6,988 nucleotides of DNA, from assembly GCA_900752785.1 (NCBI GenBank), contig CAADWP010000136.1:1-6988 (forward strand), given 5' to 3'. This document shows, one piece after another, positions 5,681-6,988 of this stretch (the stretch's first letter is position 1; each line of letters begins with the position of its first letter). Both the position numbers and the translations under genes were made by a program. Under the pieces are notes generated by a model that was not told where the DNA came from, made no database searches, and saw only the letters and a list, made by a program, of their open reading frames with translations. This DNA comes from an uncultured Ruminococcus sp. (lineage in GTDB: Bacteria > Bacillota > Clostridia > Oscillospirales > Ruminococcaceae).

Positions 5681-6679
5681 TTACTGACTTTTACTGTAAT
5701 CAACAAAGCTTATATTCATATCCACCTCGCCGGGTATCCCGGGAACATAACCGTCCGAGGCATACTGCCAAATTGCGTAGCTATAGTAATATGTAGGCTT
5801 GCTGCCATATTCCGCCAGCCAGAAATCATAATCTTTCAGTCTTGGCAGATCAAGCTTCATCATCGCCGTATTCTTATTCTGATATATCATGGGAGTATAT
5901 CCTGCCGACCGTACCCTCTCGCAGAATGAAACACAGCAGTCCGCCAATCCCTCAACAGTCATTGAATCGGTACGCGCAGAATCGCCGTAAATCAGCTCCC
6001 AGTCAAAAATTACCGGATATGTAATATTATACGGCTTAATAGCGTCGATCACGGCGTCAGCCTCCTCGATCGCTTCCTCGGTACTTACAGCCTGAGAGAA
6101 AAAGTATGCTCCGACCTTTATTCCGGCAGCGTCAGCTTCTTTGATATTGCGCTTAAAATTCTTGTCAAATACTATCTCTCCTCCGCCATAAGTCCTGTAT
6201 CCGACACGTATAATTGCAAAATCAATACCTGCCGCTTTTACCTGCGCCCAATTTATATCACCCTGATACTCAGAGACGTCTACTCCCGAAATCGAAGTAA
6301 TACCGCCGTTTTCTTTATAAAATGAATATCCGTTACGAGTTACCAGCGAATTCATATCAAGGGAACAAGCCGGAACATCAGCAAACACCGGCATAAAAAC
6401 CTCACCAAGAGTACCGTCCTTCATCAGCACCTTTTTACCGTTGAGCTGGTAAAAAGTCTCCTCCTTTTCTATAACGGCATGAGTACGGATGTCTTCTTCA
6501 TTCAAAACCGCTCCTGCCGGTACAGCTTCCTCGTTTCCCCGCTGATCTTTTATAAAAATATCCCATGCAAGCACAACTGTCAATCCGAGAATTATAAGCG
6601 CCTCGATTATTGCCAAAGCCTTGAAGCTCTTTGGTTTTTTTCTTACGAGAGCTTTGTTTTCTGCATTCATTTCAGACAT
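5681..6679 (-). CDS. Membrane-anchored GH25 lysozyme (muramidase)
   Basis: This predicted wall hydrolase cuts the beta-1,4 bond between N-acetylmuramic acid and N-acetylglucosamine in peptidoglycan. It has 332 residues from the ATG at 6679. That start is chosen because GGAGG (6685-6689) lies five bases ahead; an upstream in-frame TTG overlaps the ribosome site. A short Lys/Arg-rich cytoplasmic tail (about 1-20) precedes one hydrophobic helix (about 21-39), a type II anchor with no evident cleavage site. A spacer of about 90 residues follows. The GH25 domain then runs from about 132 to the end: GVDVSEYQGDINW with Asp134, RVGYRTYGGG, GAYFFSQAVS, then P-V-I-F-D226-W-E228, the catalytic-pair motif, and near the end W-Q-Y-A-S-D-G and VDMN. 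All expected acidic residues are present. It converges on glgB. With no phage genes nearby, a role in cell-wall remodelling is more likely than phage lysis. Confidence 0.92.
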   Translation of the reverse strand: MSEMNAENKALVRKKPKSFKALAIIEALIILGLTVVLAWDIFIKDQRGNEEAVPAGAVLNEEDIRTHAVIEKEETFYQLNGKKVLMKDGTLGEVFMPVFADVPACSLDMNSLVTRNGYSFYKENGGITSISGVDVSEYQGDINWAQVKAAGIDFAIIRVGYRTYGGGEIVFDKNFKRNIKEADAAGIKVGAYFFSQAVSTEEAIEEADAVIDAIKPYNITYPVIFDWELIYGDSARTDSMTVEGLADCCVSFCERVRSAGYTPMIYQNKNTAMMKLDLPRLKDYDFWLAEYGSKPTYYYSYAIWQYASDGYVPGIPGEVDMNISFVDYSKSQ

Positions 6680-6684
6680 TCCGA

Positions 6685-6689
6685 CCTCC
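6685..6689 (-). promoter_or_regulatory. Ribosome binding site of the lysozyme gene
   Basis: GGAGG on the minus strand lies five bases before the ATG at 6679. It fixes this start over the TTG at 6691. Confidence 0.88.
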
Positions 6690-6729
6690 AAAAATTATTT
6701 AGTAAAGAAATTTTTAAGCCTATATTTAT

Positions 6730-6758
6730 ATAATATCATATTATATCGGAAATAGCAA
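6730..6758 (-). promoter_or_regulatory. Candidate promoter of the lysozyme gene
   Basis: On the minus strand TTGCTA (6753-6758) and TATTAT (6730-6735) are 17 bases apart; a second TATAAT lies at 6740-6745 within the spacer. The -35 box belongs to the repeat unit described for this region. The start would fall near 6723, giving a leader of about 45 bases. The surrounding AT richness makes chance -10 boxes likely, so confidence is moderate. Confidence 0.55.
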
Positions 6759-6827
6759 CAGGCACGGAGATAATTTCCCGAAATTTATTTTTTCAGCGCG
6801 AACACGGATGCAGCATCACGCTGCTTA
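6734..6827. repeat. Tandem repeat unit 1 (94 bp)
   Basis: This unit matches the following one from TATCATAT through AATAGCAACAGGC, CGGAGATAATTT, the AT-rich AAATTTATTTTTT, CGCGAACACGGATGCAGC and CGCTGCTTATATCA, with a fixed offset of 94 bases up to the hairpin. It ends in a small hairpin GCAGC-ATCAC-GCTGC (6810-6824). No open reading frame of interest crosses it. It lies directly upstream of, and partly forms, the lysozyme promoter region. Confidence 0.88.
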
Positions 6828-6988
6828 TATCATATAATAGCAAAAATAGCAACAGGCGCGGAGATAATTTTCCAAAATTTATTTTTTACATCGCGAACAC
6901 GGATGCAGCGGTGCGGGTGTCCAGTGGACACCTCTGCAAAGCAGAAGCACCGACCGAACCGACAGGTGAGACCACGCTGCTTATATCA
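6828..6988. repeat. Tandem repeat unit 2 with an expanded hairpin loop, and start of a third unit
   Basis: This copy follows unit 1 closely to GCAGC (6905-6909). The 5-base loop is then replaced by 66 bases before GCTGC (6976-6980) and TTATATCA. The final TATCA (6984-6988) equals the first bases of each unit, so the array probably continues beyond the window. The inserted part can form nested hairpins, described separately. The whole stretch 6700-6988 holds no gene that I can support. Confidence 0.85.
6905..6980. other. Branched inverted-repeat structure inside repeat unit 2
   Basis: The outer stem is GCAGC (6905-6909) with GCTGC (6976-6980). Inside, GGTGC (6910-6914) pairs with GCACC (6947-6951) and encloses two perfect hairpins: GGTGTCC-AGT-GGACACC (6916-6932) and TCTGC-AAA-GCAGA (6933-6945). 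An unpaired stretch rich in ACCG follows (6952-6975). The pairing is read directly from the sequence; whether it acts as RNA or as DNA is unknown. Confidence 0.75.

Noticed and set aside
5614..5796. Small plus-strand open frame starting in the glgB-lysozyme gap
   Set aside because: It runs through the IS terminal repeat into antisense lysozyme sequence, has no ribosome site and resembles nothing known.
6905..6980. A tRNA or tRNA-like gene from the multi-arm fold
   Set aside because: There is no anticodon-arm pattern, no T-loop TTCRA consensus in the right place and no 7-bp acceptor stem. The arms do not match tRNA spacing.
6734..6988. A CRISPR array
   Set aside because: The repeated units are about 94 bp and similar throughout, with no short fixed repeat alternating with unique spacers, and no cas gene is present.

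Overview
The window looks like a chromosomal segment of a gut Firmicute, most likely a Ruminococcus-type member of the Oscillospiraceae. The basis is moderate GC in genes with AT-rich gaps, strong GGAGG-type ribosome sites, sigma-A promoters at or near consensus, a T-box before a tRNA synthetase gene, a BspA-type leucine-rich-repeat lipoprotein and a lone glycogen branching enzyme. The genus is inferred from style; no marker gene is present.

Layout. Left half, minus strand: a perfect-consensus promoter (2976-3004) drives an asparagine T-box leader (2682-2969), then asnS (1252-2625). Ten bases after asnS comes a lipoprotein gene with two blocks of four 23-residue leucine-rich repeats (93-1241). 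No terminator separates the two, so the lipoprotein probably sits under the T-box. Next to the left is a TetR-type regulator (3012-3566, minus). It is divergent from glgB (3742-5538, plus), and the 175-bp gap between them holds two overlapping promoters and a palindrome suited to be the TetR operator.

Right half: glgB converges on a membrane-anchored GH25 lysozyme gene (5681-6679, minus). The gap between them is almost entirely a remnant of an IS3-family insertion sequence (about 5540-5658): one terminal repeat, a -10 element, a ribosome site and the first 15 recognisable codons of orfA. From about 6734 to the window end, upstream of the lysozyme, runs a non-coding tandem repeat with a 94-bp first unit. 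Its second unit carries a 61-bp net expansion in a hairpin loop that can fold into a branched structure. Each unit brings a promoter-like -35/-10 pair pointing at the lysozyme.

Functions: protein synthesis under Asn-tRNA control, a surface protein, glycogen-type polymer branching under probable TetR control, and cell-wall hydrolysis. No complete new system was found. The points most worth a second look are the promoter-carrying repeats, the RNA-strand-specific fold-back stem in the IS remnant, the T-box/lipoprotein operon and the tetR-glgB switch region.
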